Source: Ficedula albicollis
Taxonomy: Eukaryota > Chordata > Aves > Passeriformes > Muscicapidae
Reading direction: 5' to 3'
Assembly (NCBI RefSeq): GCF_000247815.1
Contig: NC_021683.1
Location: 5,721,521-5,785,520, forward strand
DNA length: 64,000 nucleotides
Shown: positions 37,834-51,300 of the stretch, in pieces
Numbering within the stretch: position 1 is the stretch's first letter
Layout: each line of letters begins with the position of its first letter
The notes under the pieces: generated by a model
Databases searched by the model: none
Told to the model about the DNA's origin: nothing
The model's input: the letters and a program-made list of their open reading frames with translations, nothing else
Program-made: the position numbers and the translations under genes

Positions 37834-40267
37834 TGGAAACTTTAGATATTTATCTGTTTTTCTGTGGTTTTTTTTTTTTCCTTTCCCTCTTATACTTTTA
37901 CCCTCTCCTTAGGGACTCACAAAGCAAAACACCAATGTCTCTTCCAGACAATGTTAGAAGGACAAGAGATAAAGCAGGGTTATATTTGCTTTCAGAAGAG
38001 TTTAAGATAACTGGTTGCCAAGCTTTCCATCTGTGTGGATGAAGAGCAGTGGATGCAGAGCCTTGCACGTCAGCTCCATGGGGAACAGGCAGCAAAACTC
38101 CTTCCTTGCTTCTCCAGGGAAAGTGGACAAACAGTGTAGACAGTAGCAGAAGGACTTGCCCATCTCTAAAAGGGTTAGAGCTCTCAAAATCTCCTTTAGT
38201 TACTGCTTGCCCCTCTACCAATGAAAGAAAGGGCCTTATTCATGTTCTTGGTGGCTGTGAATTTGGCAACTTCCAAGAACACGTTTTAATTTCTATTGTT
38301 AATAACTTGGAACAAGGAGGAATATATAGAATGTAACAGACCAAGAAGAGAGCAATAGATGATATTTTCAGATTTAATTTTTCATTTCTGGGCAGCAGTT
38401 TTCTGGGGATTGTCATAAGCATTATCTGCATGGCCATTTCCCAGTAGGAAAGAGTCAGGTCTCTGATAGATCTGCCCCTTCCCTGAAGGGTATTTTTGGA
38501 AATTAAATCTGCCTTACTCATGTGTGTCAGGAGTAAGTGAGCAATTGTAAACCAGTCCTACCTGGGCTGTTCCCTGTAACCAGAAGTTTCTTACACTCTA
38601 AAGCAACAATGCAGTTCTCTCCTCTTTCTAGCCTAAGATTCACGTGGGAATCCAAAATCATGGTAGGTGATAAATGTAAAAAAAATCTGAGTCACTATTT
38701 CATCTTCCTTCCTGTGTTTTGAGATTAAAGAACCTTCATTGCCACCAACACTAAAACTATACCCCTGGCTTTTAAGAAAATGGTTATTTCAGGAAAATTC
38801 AGTTTTTCAGCTGTGTTTCTACCCAGCCAGTAAGTTCTGTCTGTACAGCTTTTATGAACACCTGTACCTACATGTACCTACATGAGGATTTCTAGAACAA
38901 AACAGCCATAAACTGCAGTGACACTGGTGACAACACAGAACAGGAACTAAATTCAGTCCCTGTGTAAAGATGACACTTGGCTCAGTGGCTTGTTTTGCTT
39001 TGGAATATTAAAAGTTAGTGGTGTAGCTTTGGGGATTATTAGGGAGGATATTAATTGAAGTAGCTCAGGAGTTAATCCAGGGAGGTAACTTTGAAGGAGT
39101 TAGAACAGCAAGCAGGAGCCTAGCACTGCTGGGGAAAATGAAGAAACAGCTGGAGAACAGGGCCAGCCTCACTTTTATTGTGCACAGCAGTGAGTGGCAT
39201 CAGGAATAAGTCAGGCAATACTGAACCCCTGTTCAGTTTGTGGGGTGTATTTCCTGCTCCCAAAACCTGTGCTGTGATTGTCACCTAAGTGATAGTTCAT
39301 GGACAGCAGATAATCCTGTGGGTTGCATGGTGGAAACTTTTACTTTGCTTTGGAAGATAGAAATGCAGAGTGAAACAACTTCATTGCAAAAAAGAAAGGA
39401 TTCAGGAGGAGGGGGGATGAATTAGTCTCACTTCACTGAAGCAAGTCATGCTACAGAGCTTTACAGTATCTGAGGAATGGGCTTGTGTATGGATAAAATG
39501 ATGGGAGTATTATCATTCTTCCTTAAACTGCTGTAAAAGGAAGATGTTTTTTGTTGGAAATTTATGGTGGCATATAGGAGTGTTTATGCAAACAGCAGAA
39601 AGCAAAAACACATTCTGTAATATCCTGACCACATTTTCTAGACTTAGCCTGGTTTTCCTGTGACTGAATTTAAATTTCAGTCTGCTCCCCCTCCAAAGAT
39701 CAGTTTTGTTCTTCCCTACTTCTGCTGGTTACTGTGTTAAGTGTAGTGGTGTATTGTGAGAAGTGCCTTTGTAACTAGTCTGTCTGCAAAGGACCATGTC
39801 CAAAAGAGCAGAGAAAGTGGTACACAGAGCATGAAAATCCCGTGGAGATTGCTGGCTGTGTACACCAGCACATGGAGATGTGGATTTCTACAGGGAGGAA
39901 AGGAGAAGCAGAGCAAGACGTTTCGAACTTTGGTCAGTCGTGAGAACTGACCCTGTAATGCTTTCTGAGGCTCTTTGCATGTGTATCTTTGATTCTCTGT
40001 AATGAGTAACGTACTTACAAGGGATTATTTCATCTCCCAGGGGACAGCCTGACCCCTCTCACCTCCCCTTATCGTGGGCGTGAGGAGCCACGGGGGAGGC
40101 GAGTTGTGTTTCGCCCTTCTCTGAAGGGTGTGTGCAGGGACAGGGTCTGGCAGGCTGAAAAAATCCAGAAAAAATGAATTCTCTGGCCTTCAGTGTTGCT
40201 GTCGAGTGTTTAATCTTGGCTGTGTGGTTGTGGGTGCTGGGCCTGACAGCCCCTGGGGTGGGGGACA
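37834..40267. other. Unique sequence before the second hexamer array
   Basis: No gene recognised. A 10 bp tandem pair, TGTACCTACA twice, lies at 38863-38882. A small CpG-rich patch at 40070-40115 is noted separately. Confidence 0.5.
40070..40115. promoter_or_regulatory. Short CpG-rich patch next to hexamer array 2
   Basis: Five CpGs occur in about 45 bp (ATCGTGGGCG, CACGGG, GGCGAG, TTCGCC), 150 bp before the array. It is too short to call an island; its role is unknown. Confidence 0.25.
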
Positions 40268-41392
40268 CAGATATATATACCTATATATAATATATCTATA
40301 TCTATATCTATATCTATATCTATATCTATATCTATATCTATATCTATATCTATATCTATATCTATATCTATATCTATATCTATATCTATATCTATATCTA
40401 TATCTATATCTATATCTATATCTATATCTATATCTATATCTATATCTATATCTATATCTATATCTATATCTATATCTATATCTATATCTATATCTATATC
40501 TATATCTATATCTATATCTATATCTATATCTATATCTATATCTATATCTATATCTATATCTATATCTATATCTATATCTATATCTATATCTATATCTATA
40601 TCTATATCTATATCTATATCTATATCTATATCTATATCTATATCTATATCTATATCTATATCTATATCTATATCTATATCTATATCTATATCTATATCTA
40701 TATCTATATCTATATCTATATCTATATCTATATCTATATCTATATCTATATCTATATCTATATCTATATCTATATCTATATCTATATCTATATCTATATC
40801 TATATCTATATCTATATCTATATCTATATCTATATCTATATCTATATCTATATCTATATCTATATCTATATCTATATCTATATCTATATCTATATCTATA
40901 TCTATATCTATATCTATATCTATATCTATATCTATATCTATATCTATATCTATATCTATATCTATATCTATATCTATATCTATATCTATATCTATATCTA
41001 TATCTATATCTATATCTATATCTATATCTATATCTATATCTATATCTATATCTATATCTATATCTATATCTATATCTATATCTATATCTATATCTATATC
41101 TATATCTATATCTATATCTATATCTATATCTATATCTATATCTATATCTATATCTATATCTATATCTATATCTATATCTATATCTATATCTATATCTATA
41201 TCTATATCTATATCTATATCTATATCTATATCTATATCTATATCTATATCTATATCTATATCTATATCTATATCTATATCTATATCTATATCTATATCTA
41301 TATCTATATCTATATCTATATCTATATCTATATCTATCTATATCTATATCTATATCTATATCTATATCATCTATATCTATATATATCTGTAC
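40268..41392 (-). repeat. TATATC hexanucleotide array (reverse complement of array 1)
   Basis: The hexamer is perfect from about 40291 to 41335, about 174 units, with imperfect edges. TATATC is the reverse complement of GATATA, so this array is the inverted counterpart of the one at 29609-30804. The very long open frames on both strands are dipeptide repeats produced by the hexamer and are not genes. Confidence 0.98.
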
Positions 41393-43145
41393 ATACCTAC
41401 ACCTTTTAGTACACCCAGCTACACCCAAAGACACTCCACTGAAGAGTGTACACATTTATTAAGAAATCCTTATGTATATTTTACACCTCTTTTCCTCCTG
41501 ATTTAAATGTCCTGATGAATATTTATTATACCCAATTAAATTTTAGTAGTATATTTGGTTGTCAGGAATGAAATCTTTATTATTATTTACATATTCTTTT
41601 GTTATTTGCATAACTTTATTTACATCTTCATCTTTATTATTAATGCACACATACAACTTTTAAAGTAAAGACAAAGCCTTTGACTAGAAGGAGGCTTAAA
41701 TGCAAGTGTTTACAGTGCTAATATCTGCCAGAGAAAATATGGAACAGAAACTCATACCCTAAACTCACATGCTCAGGAACAGACATTCCTAATGTCCTGT
41801 TGCTATTATCTTTTTTTCTTCATGATGAATTTAAAATATAGGAGGTTGGCATGTGGAAAAACAATGTGAATTTCTGCATCTGATCTAGATCTATGCAGTG
41901 AATATCTAAGAAGCAATCAATTTGTCAGGAGTTTTCAGGCTAAAGTTCCTATAGCACATGGCTTGTAGGGAGCAGTGATTTACAATTCCCTGTGAAAGCT
42001 TTTCTGAGCAGAAAAGCTAATAGATGATGTTGCTATTTAAGTGCTAAGAGAATGTTTTCAGCCCTCAAAGGTTAGGATCAAATAAAAGTTGTGTTTCTTG
42101 GAACACACAAGGGAGAGGTTTTATTCTGAACTGATGTGTCTCTCTTATTTATCTGTTTGAATTCATTGGAAAATAAATGTTTTCACCAGGGAAATATTTC
42201 ATTTTAGTATGAAGAGCCATTGAACACATACATCTGCCTTGGTACAAAATTAGCTGTGATACTAAAGTCGTGTTCAAAGGTGTATTGGCAAGCATTCACG
42301 TGGAATCCAAAAACACTCGTTGCTCTTGTTTGATTCTGCAAAGGTGCTGTAGGTTTTCCATATTAGTACCCACACATCTACCTAGTGACTGAGAGATGGA
42401 TTTAACACCTTAGAGATGTGACAATTCCTTGAGGACTCTTGTGGCCTGTCTTGATATGGAGGTCTTAAGTACAATTTATGAATTCTGGTTGAAGTTATGA
42501 AGTTGCTGGTATGAAAAATGGGAGCGTCCTGGATTGCTGCAGATAGTGAATCCATCATTTTCTCACAAGGTCTGTCACGTTCTGCACTATAATGACCATG
42601 GAGAGTCACTCATCTTAATGCCTTTGTTCTCAACAGGGAGCCAGGAGAGCAGATTTTCCCCTATAATGCCAGGAGAGGGAAATAAGGTCTTTGGTAATTT
42701 CTTGGACAGAAGTGAGACGATGAAACATTTGTTGAAAAAGAAGTCATGGAGGAACAAGAAACACAGACAGAGCTCTGAGGAAGGAATAAATAATTTCGTA
42801 AGAGAAAAACCCAACCTAATGGCAGGACCCAGAATAGGCCAGAGAAAGTTGGCAAGTAGAGCTGAAAAACCCTCTCTGAAAAGAAGCCATGAGACAGCAG
42901 AAAAAAATCCTCATCAGCTAATGAGCTCAGATTCCTGTCCAAGGAATTCTCCAAAGTGCTGAGGAACCAGAGAGCAAGAAATAAATATAAGCATTGTTTT
43001 TTTTGTTTATGTATCTTCCAACTTCATGATAAGTGACAGGGATATTTTGTACTTGGACACACATGAGGATGTGTAAAGGGTCCTTGTGTTTAGAGTTTGC
43101 AACTGCTAATTCTGAAATCCTCTGGCTGGGGAGAATCCCCTGATG
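41393..43145. other. Unique sequence; purine-rich open frame
   Basis: A 142-codon frame at 42534-42962 (+) lies in purine-rich DNA, where stop codons are naturally scarce. It is basic and low in complexity, with no recognised domain, and I do not call it a gene. Confidence 0.4.
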
Positions 43146-43411
43146 AATAACCACCCACAGATGACACTGCACTCTCTCCCAGCAGTGAGTTTCTATTATT
43201 TTTTTTCAGTCTTGGTGTAGGGGTGACCACTTTTTGCCAGTGTCTGGCTTCCTATCACTATTGAGGAGCTCTTAGAGGACATAACCACCCACAGATGACA
43301 CTGCACTCTCTCTATTATTATTTCTATTATTTTTTTTCAGTCTTGGTGTAGGGGTGACCACTTTTTGCCAGTGTCTGGCTTCCTATCACTATTGAGGAGC
43401 TCTTAGAGGAC
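43146..43411 (+). repeat. 135 bp tandem duplication, diverged inside
   Basis: Copy 1 is 43146-43280 and copy 2 is 43281-43411. Flanking parts are identical, but a segment of copy 1 (CCAGCAGTGAG region) is replaced in copy 2 by TATTATTA-type sequence. Confidence 0.92.
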
Positions 43412-46010
43412 AGAGCAGTGGAGCAATGGGTTTGCTTTGCTGACAGCCCCTCTGTGCAAATTCTTTTAGTCAAATTGGAAGTCTGGTCTGAGCCATGCCT
43501 TTTGCATCTGAAACAGAAGAGGTGGGTAAAGCCTTCGTCACAAAATTAACTTCATTTTGTCACAGAAGTCTCTGTTCCTTTGCTTTGCCAGTCAGACTGT
43601 GTTGAACCCCAGTGAGAGGACTTGCAGTGTGTTTTTGAACTTGAGAAATGACACAGGCCTCTAGCACAGGGTGTAAAACATAACTCCTGCCACTTCATCT
43701 CTTTTCAGTGACAGTATAGTGGAAAGCAGCGCTGAGCACACAATGCACAGTCACTTTTTCCTGTCTCTGCAAGATGTTACTTTAAAATGAGGTGAGATGC
43801 ATTGATTTGAGAAAGCCAGGAGCAGGGCCCAGAGGAGGTGAAAGAAGAGATGCTACTTGCTCTGTTAGAGCTATTTACTGACCAGCTTTTATTTTCCTCT
43901 TTTATATTGCTGAGAAATTCATACATTGTATTTGCCTTTTGTGTACAGCTCTCAACAAGTATCTCTTTGTCAGCCTCACAAAGGGCAATAAACTCTGTGT
44001 TGCAAATAAGCCTCAGTAGCTGCTGGACATTATGACTAATTGTAATGCAGCATATATCCTTGAGGACTATAAACCTATATTAAAAGACAATGGTTGAGAG
44101 AAAAGCTATTGAATTGAGATAGTACTCATGTAACCCCATGGGGGCTCAACAGACAACAAGGAGGCCATTGATACCAGCTCTAATACAAAAAGCCACACAG
44201 ACAGAGAGTCATCCAAACCAGTATGGTGTGTGGATGACCACATAGCTCAGTTTAATGCTGCTTTTGTTTTGTTCTCACTTTGAGGCAGACAACACACACT
44301 GGAACATCAGAATTAGTTCTGTTTAGATTGCTGCAGAGGGAACAAGCGAGAAAATTAATGGAGCAGTGCCCCCCTCACCTTCTCTTGTTGTGTGCCAGCT
44401 TGTCTGAAATCTGCCCAGTCCCAGGGTAAATTCTGTAATAAAAGTGAAAGAGAACACTGTTGTCTTCTTGGGAATTTTTTTTAGTTTAGTTTAGTTTTGT
44501 TTTGTTTTTCTAAAAGACTGAGAAATGTTGAAATTTCATTTGCTATTTCTCTCTTTTAGTCTCTCTCTCTTTCTTTTTTTTTTTTTCCGCCTTGCATGGT
44601 CAGAATCAGATCTGATGATATAGCAGATCTTCTGAAACCATCAGGAGGGTTTTCAGTGAGGATATGAAAATGTAAGCAGTCAGGGTTTAACATGCATTGC
44701 AGCTGAGGGCAGAACTGCTCAGAAGCTGGGAGAGATTTCATGTTGAGGAATCCTGGCCCTGGCTCTCACCCCTTGGGGTTGTTTTATCTTGGTAACCCCA
44801 ATATTGTGTTAGTCACTGAATGAGTTGCACTAAAAATCACTTCCATCACTCTGGAGTGATACTTTTTTCTCTGCATGGATATAATTATTTAGGTTGTAAC
44901 CTGTGTGTCTGGGGGCATAAAGACTGTGTTTTACTGAGACCTGTCTGAGATACAGATGATTCTTGAAATTGTGTTTCACTCTTTGTTCCAATATCAGGAA
45001 CAAGAATTTCCCTATAATTTAAGGGTGACCAGGCCTGTGTTTAGAGCCTACTTGATAGATTAAGTAATTATAAACTCCACCCAGAAGAATCCCAATCTAT
45101 TGCATCACTAGCATTATCAGGAATGCCAAGGAAGGATTTGTAAACAGAACAGAACAAGGACTTACTTTTCTTTCTTTTTTAAAAAAATGTTTTATTTACA
45201 GATATCATCCTCTGTTAAATAGTTTTCCTAGGTATCCCTGCTGAATCACTCAGAAATCCTTTTAAATTCCATGGAAAATTCCCATCAGTTTGCACTATGG
45301 GAAGGTCATAGTATTTTTTCCTCAGTTTTTTTTTTTGTCTCATCAGCTTAGATTTAAATTTTTCAGGGCCTTTGTAAGCACAGTTGCTGCTGCAATGGGT
45401 GTTTGACTGCTGCCCTGGACAGATAAATGCACTTCTTCCAGCAGGTTTGCTCAAGACCCATGCAGGACCCTGTTTTTCTCCCCCTCTCCTAGTTTCTTTT
45501 CTCTGTCACTGGATGCCTCTCATTCTCTTCATACTGTTCTTTTTAACTTCCCCCAGTGTGATTTTATTCCTTCTTTCATGGAATGATTTTCCCCCAACTG
45601 TAGTTTCTCAACAGTGTCTGTATAGCACCTCCATCTGCTTTTGTCCTGTGAAGGAATTGCCTCTAAAGAAACACCCTAAGTGGGAATTATGCTTTTATTG
45701 GAGCCAATATTTTACCCAGTGAATTAGTCCCAGTGGAATGAATAGGACGATTTGCATGCTTAGCATTAGGCACACTGAAGTCCTTCACTAAATCAGGTCT
45801 AATGTGCACATTGAACTTCCCCTGACTTAGGAGAAATTCTGCAGTCCAAAAACCTGTGATTTAAAGCCACCATGTGAAAACCTGGCTATGCTGTGGCCAG
45901 TGACAAAGGTGACTGTGGAGCCAGGGTGGTACCTCAGGTGTTGAGTCCTTAGACAAATACCCCAAGAACAGAAAACCTGCAGTCAGGAGCCGTCCAGAAA
46001 ATGAACCCTG
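43412..46010. other. Unique sequence with simple tracts
   Basis: TTTAG and TTTTG steps lie near 44480-44510 and T-rich tracts near 44571-44587. No gene or element recognised. Confidence 0.5.
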
Positions 46011-46422
46011 TCTTGTACTGAAGGATTTGGTATTTTAAGAGTTAACCTACAAATTCAAACACGCTTAATTTCATATTAATTTCACTTCTGCCTTTTCCTA
46101 TTAAATAAATTTGTTTCTTTTTAAACTGACTTCAAGAAAGAATAAGAGGGGGAAAAAATCCACCTTTTTGTTAAATTAGCTTATCTTGTACTGAAGGATT
46201 TGGTATTTTAAGAGTTAACCTACAAATTCAAACACGCTTAATTTCATATTAATTTCACTTCTGCCTTTTCCTATTAAATAAATTTGTTTCTTTTTAAACT
46301 GACTTCAAGAAAGAATAAGAGGGGGGGAAAATCCACCTTTTTGTTAAATTAGCTTGTTTTTAAACTGACTTCAAGAAAGAATAAGAGGGGGAAAAAATCC
46401 ACCTTTTTGTTAAATTAGCTTA
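46011..46422 (+). repeat. 173 bp tandem repeat with partial third copy
   Basis: Copy 1 starts at 46011 and copy 2 at 46184, both with TCTTGTACTG. After copy 2 the last 66 bp or so are repeated once more to 46422. The copies differ mainly in the length of a G/A run (GGGGGAAAAAA against GGGGGGGAAAA). The stepwise ends suggest two successive slippage or unequal-exchange events. Confidence 0.93.
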
Positions 46423-48036
46423 AAGCAAACAAACTAAAACTTCTCGATGTTGTCCAATGCAATTCATTATGCTGGTGCAGTACTCTTTTTTTTTTCCCCT
46501 CTTCTTTTTTTTTCCCCTTTCCATTGCCTGAATAATGTTCTTTGAAGACTACATCATCAATAAACCACTCTGGTGAGGTTTAGAGGGCCTAGAATAATGA
46601 ATAACAATTAGGGGCATTTAAAAGGTAATATTTTTTCCTGCAATTTGGGAATTGATTTATGAAGTTGGGGATCCTCCAATTTCATCAAATAAATGGTTTC
46701 TTAAACCAATTCTTCTTACCGTCATGGTAGCACCTTTAGATCTGGCACGGTTAGCAAGCTTTTGTGCCAACTTATTGTTTTTGATGCAAATGAAGCATCT
46801 CAACTTGCACAATTAACAGAATTCCTGTCTAAAAATGTTATACATTTTCTACAGGCCAGTTAAAGTAGCACAGTCTCAGTTTTGCAGTTAGAACTATCCT
46901 GTTGGGTTTCATCTGTGTGATGTTACACTTATTTTTGAAATTAAAGCCGTGGATATTTTTCCTCATGCCATTTCTTGAAAATGTGTTGGAATTTGAAGGC
47001 CTGATGAGCACGCCTCAAATGGAGCCATGCAGTGAGCCTGGATAAGTGAGTAAAAGGCCAAAGTCCTGCTTAGCAGCTTGGAAGAGCAAGCCATAATGCC
47101 AAAACCAGTCAGGAAAATCAATGAGTGGATGTGTAAAACGCATGGAACAAAGTAGTTGGAGTGAAGGGTAGGGTTGTGATAATCACCCCAGTGACAAAGA
47201 AGTGTCCACATCCTTAAAGCAGCTGTGGAGAAGCACAACATGTCCAGTCAGTGACTCTCGGGCTGCCTGAATGACCTTCAGCTCCAGCTCAGTGCCAGAG
47301 AGCTTTGATTCACCTTTAGACAACCAGCCCCTGGGATGTTTCCAGTATCTTGCTGGTGGGTCTCCTAATGGAATTAAACTATAATACCTTGCACTCTGGT
47401 AGGGCTGAATGTATGGATAAAAAGATGCTGAGCTAATAGTCTTTTTTACAGATCTGTAAGCCTCTTTGGAAGTACAAGCCAGGATAATATTTTCCAGAGG
47501 CTCTAACCTCTTTGGTAGAACAAACCCCCCCAGGTAGAATGTGTAAAGATTTGAAAAACATTAAAATGTCCCCTTCAACCCCAAGAAGGGTGAACAACAT
47601 AACTTGTAGGAAACAAATATTTAGTGCACCCAAAAGTTCACTGCTTACCGTGCATTGCAAATAAAATATGTTTCTTCAGACTTCCCTCCCCCCTCCTTGT
47701 GTTGGGTGATGTATTGAACCATCACCCTTTTGCTTATCATCACACTGCAGATTTTTTTTTCCAGTGGAGAATTCTCAGCCTAGGTGGTGTGTTGGTAATG
47801 CAGAGGACTGAGGTGGAGGAGAAAAGATGTTCCTGGAATTTCCCAGAATTGAAGAGCAAGGGCAACATCTCCCAAAATTCTTTCACTGACCGCATGCTTA
47901 GGGATCACCTCATCTTCTGTTGGCCCAGCCCTTGGGCTAGTGGTTGACTGTTCCTTTGTAGCCAGTGTGGAAGAGCATGAGAAGCATCACCTCTTTGTCT
48001 GCAGGGCTCTGAGTGTGGATGTTCATGCCCTTTCTT
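46423..48036. other. Unique sequence with candidate regulatory element
   Basis: Alternating T and C tracts lie at 46479-46521. The part at 46540-46860 is discussed separately. No coding region recognised. Confidence 0.5.
46540..46860. promoter_or_regulatory. Candidate conserved element with octamer site
   Basis: An exact POU octamer ATGCAAAT lies at 46784-46791, with several homeodomain-type ATTA words (for example near 46605 and 46814). The combination resembles developmental enhancers, but motif words alone are weak evidence. Confidence 0.2.
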
Positions 48037-48138
48037 ATTAAAGCTGACTCATACAAGGATTCATAAGGTTTCTCGTACTTCCTTTCTATTAAAGCTGACT
48101 CATACAAGGATTCATAAGATTTCTCGTACTTCCTTTCT
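48037..48138 (+). repeat. 51 bp tandem duplication
   Basis: ATTAAAGCTGACTCATAC starts at 48037 and 48088. The copies differ by one base (AAGGTTT against AAGATTT). CTTTCT precedes copy 1 and ends both copies, so the junction carries short homology. Confidence 0.93.
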
Positions 48139-48149
48139 TGTTGTTTTCC

Positions 48150-48373
<224 letters not shown>

Positions 48374-48380
48374 AATTAGG

Positions 48381-51300
48381 AGGCAACATCAGCTTAAAGT
48401 ATACAAAGCTGGGTATTTAATTTGCATTGCTTGTTATGCCCTAATCCTACCCACTATTTAGGCTCATGAAAATATGAGCAATTAAGTTCTGGGTCTTTGT
48501 GAGCATTTCGGGGCCCTTTGGAGTATTTTAATTCCAGCTCACTGGTACCAAGTGTGATATCTGCAGTGGGTTAGGACAGGCAGTGCTAATTAATTTTGAA
48601 GGGTGTGTCTGGTAGAGATTTGATATCTGTGGCAAGAGCCCTTTGAATCATCTTGGTGGTGGGTGTAGAATGGCTGGATGGTCTGACACAGGCAGGGGAT
48701 TCTGACTTGCCTTTTTGGGGGCTGAGCTACACCTAGAGCAGGCTGAACTGAAGGGGGTGGCTCCCTCATTTCTGCTCAGTAGGATTCAAGGAACCGCTCC
48801 CAGAAATTTGATGGTAACCACAAATGCAATAGAAAATAGAAATATATTTTACTCAGCCAATACTCTGTCAGTGTGTCTTGGAGAAAACAGGACAAATGTT
48901 TGGAGATGCCCAGTAGGAGAGGGATGTGTAGAATTGCTAAATCAGATTTTTCAGTGTGGCACTAGATAGGTGGTCTGGAGAGTAACTAACTTTGTGCTGG
49001 CTGAGACTGTTTTCACACATTCAAGCTTGTGTTTTCAGAAAGTGGAAAAAAATTAAAACAGTTTTTTTCATTTTGGAAGTCTTTTCAAATGCTGTTGCAT
49101 AGAGAAATGGTATGGATATCACAGTATTTATGAATCAACAACTTTAAGGAGCTTAAATATGAAAAAACATTATCTTTTTGTTTCTTCTAAAGTATACTGT
49201 TTGGAAAGCAAAAAGCTTGTTTTCCCCTCTGCAATTCTATAGACTGAATATCTGTCACTGCTTTTCATCAGATCAGCCTGGAGCTACTAAACCCTAATAC
49301 CCTCAACAGACAACAGCCACAGTGCCAGGGAGGGATTGCCTGGGCTGCAGCTTCCAGAAACATGTGAATCACCCCAGCACTGTGCAGCTTTTTGTGCCTC
49401 TCTTGCAATTTCAGCAGGAAAATAAGAGTAATTAGAAAGCTCCATTTGGCACCAATGCTGCTGGTTTGAAAGTGACCTACTAAGCTGCAAAGCATTCCCC
49501 CCTCCTCCTCCTTTCTTCTCTACCCCACTCACAATCTACATCTAAAATCTGGTCATCTCTAGCGTGGTGCTGTTGGGAGCTGAGCTGCTGCACTGCATGC
49601 ACATTCCTGTTGTGTTTAGAAACTGTTGATAAAAGATCTCGCAATATTTATGTTGGACATACCCATGTATGTCAATACTGCCACGTCCTCGCTGCTGCCA
49701 AATTCTGTCTCCTTCTATTATTCTGATATATGGTGGGTTATTGTAGAGCACTTGCTTCTGTACTCCTTCAAATGCTTGAGTTATCCCATAGTTCCTCTCT
49801 GAGAGTCTTTTGCTGCAGCTGTGACATTACTCATCCCTTAACCTAATTAGCTGGGTTTATTTACTCTGGGAGAAGGGAAGCACAGGATGGAGAGCGTATT
49901 GTGATCCAGCCCATCCTGCAAACACACAGCAGAGGTGTGCCAGAGGAGTCTTCATGTCATGAATCTGATTTTAGAGGTCTTTGCTGCTGGAGAGGGACTG
50001 TGGTTTGGTTGCTGCTGTGTGCAGGGCTGTCTAACATCTCGTTGATATAAATAGAACCACAGGGAGAGAGACAGAGAAAGATGAAGTAGCTGACTCAATG
50101 TTTGAGTGATGGGCCAATGTAATGAAAGTTTTGCTATCTTTTGTAAGCAGGAGTAATAGGATAGCAAAGGAACACTGGGGGATCCATTAGATTTGCATAC
50201 TTATAATCCATCACAGTGATGAAATTAATTCACTTGTATCTTACTGCATGTGCTGCCGTGTGAGGCAAAAGTGGTAAAAACGAATCTAAAGTATGGATTT
50301 TTCAGTATTTCAAGCATTTATATTTATATTTCAAGCAAAGTAGTCCAATATAGAAGTGATTGTTTAAATGGTAAAAAAAAGCAAAATATGTCTTTCCTCA
50401 ACAGAAATAATATTTTGATTTAATGATGTCCGATCAGCACAACATTTAAGGATTGCTGGTCACCTAAATATCTGTATTCAGACCTACATATTGGTTTAGA
50501 TTTCTAAATGTACCCAGTTCCCCTAGTCAAACTTTGGTTGATGAGAATGACATACATTTTTTTTCTTGCTATAATTACAATATTTGTTTATTTTGAGGTA
50601 GATTTAATGTGCCATATAATTAACTGGTGCAGGGAATTAAGCTATAAAGCATATTATCTCTCAGGCTTTTTCCAGGGCTATATGAGATTGTCACATATGG
50701 CACTGGCTGTTGATAACTAACCTAATGAAATGATACCATCACACAGAGGCTGTTTCTCAGTATCCGTTCCCAGTGATAAGAAGTTATCTGTCTTGATATT
50801 GATTTGACATCTATCTGCTCCGTATGTGACTTTGGAAACTAATGACTGAGGTTGTACTGAATATTCAGAGATAAATTTTCAGATGAGCGAGGGACCAGCC
50901 TTCCTATTTCTCAGAAGCTTTTTTTCCCCTGCCTGCTAATGAACCGTGGGTGCAGGCATTAGCTCTGAGACAGCTTTTCATGATTGAAGATCAGATCAGC
51001 TGAGGGCTAATATTTGTGCTTGCGATGCATCATGTGGAGGAAACCAAGGGTGCAAGTACTGATGGAAGTTTGGCAAAGTGAAGGGCAGCTCTCTAAAAGA
51101 GTCAGGCTGGAGATAATGCTCCTTTCCTTAAAGTACAGCTTGATTTCAATGGAGCAACTCAACTGAAAATTATGAGAAGTGCCTGCTGTCATTGACCATC
51201 CCACTAGGGATCTGGAGCACTTGGAAAGGAAGGAACCAGCCTGACTTTGCAGGATGAGCAGGCCATTTATCTGTGTGCAGGCCAGAACAGCAGCAGAGGG

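Noticed and set aside
29609..41392. CRISPR array or other spaced repeat system
   Set aside because: Repeats are contiguous hexamers without spacers in a vertebrate-like sequence.
40128..41462. Over 400 codons open on both strands (Tyr-Leu and Tyr-Arg repeats)
   Set aside because: Product of the TATATC array; opposite-strand openness confirms a repeat artefact.
42534..42962. 142-codon basic reading frame
   Set aside because: Purine-rich strand depletes stop codons; no recognised homology and an equally long opposing pattern.
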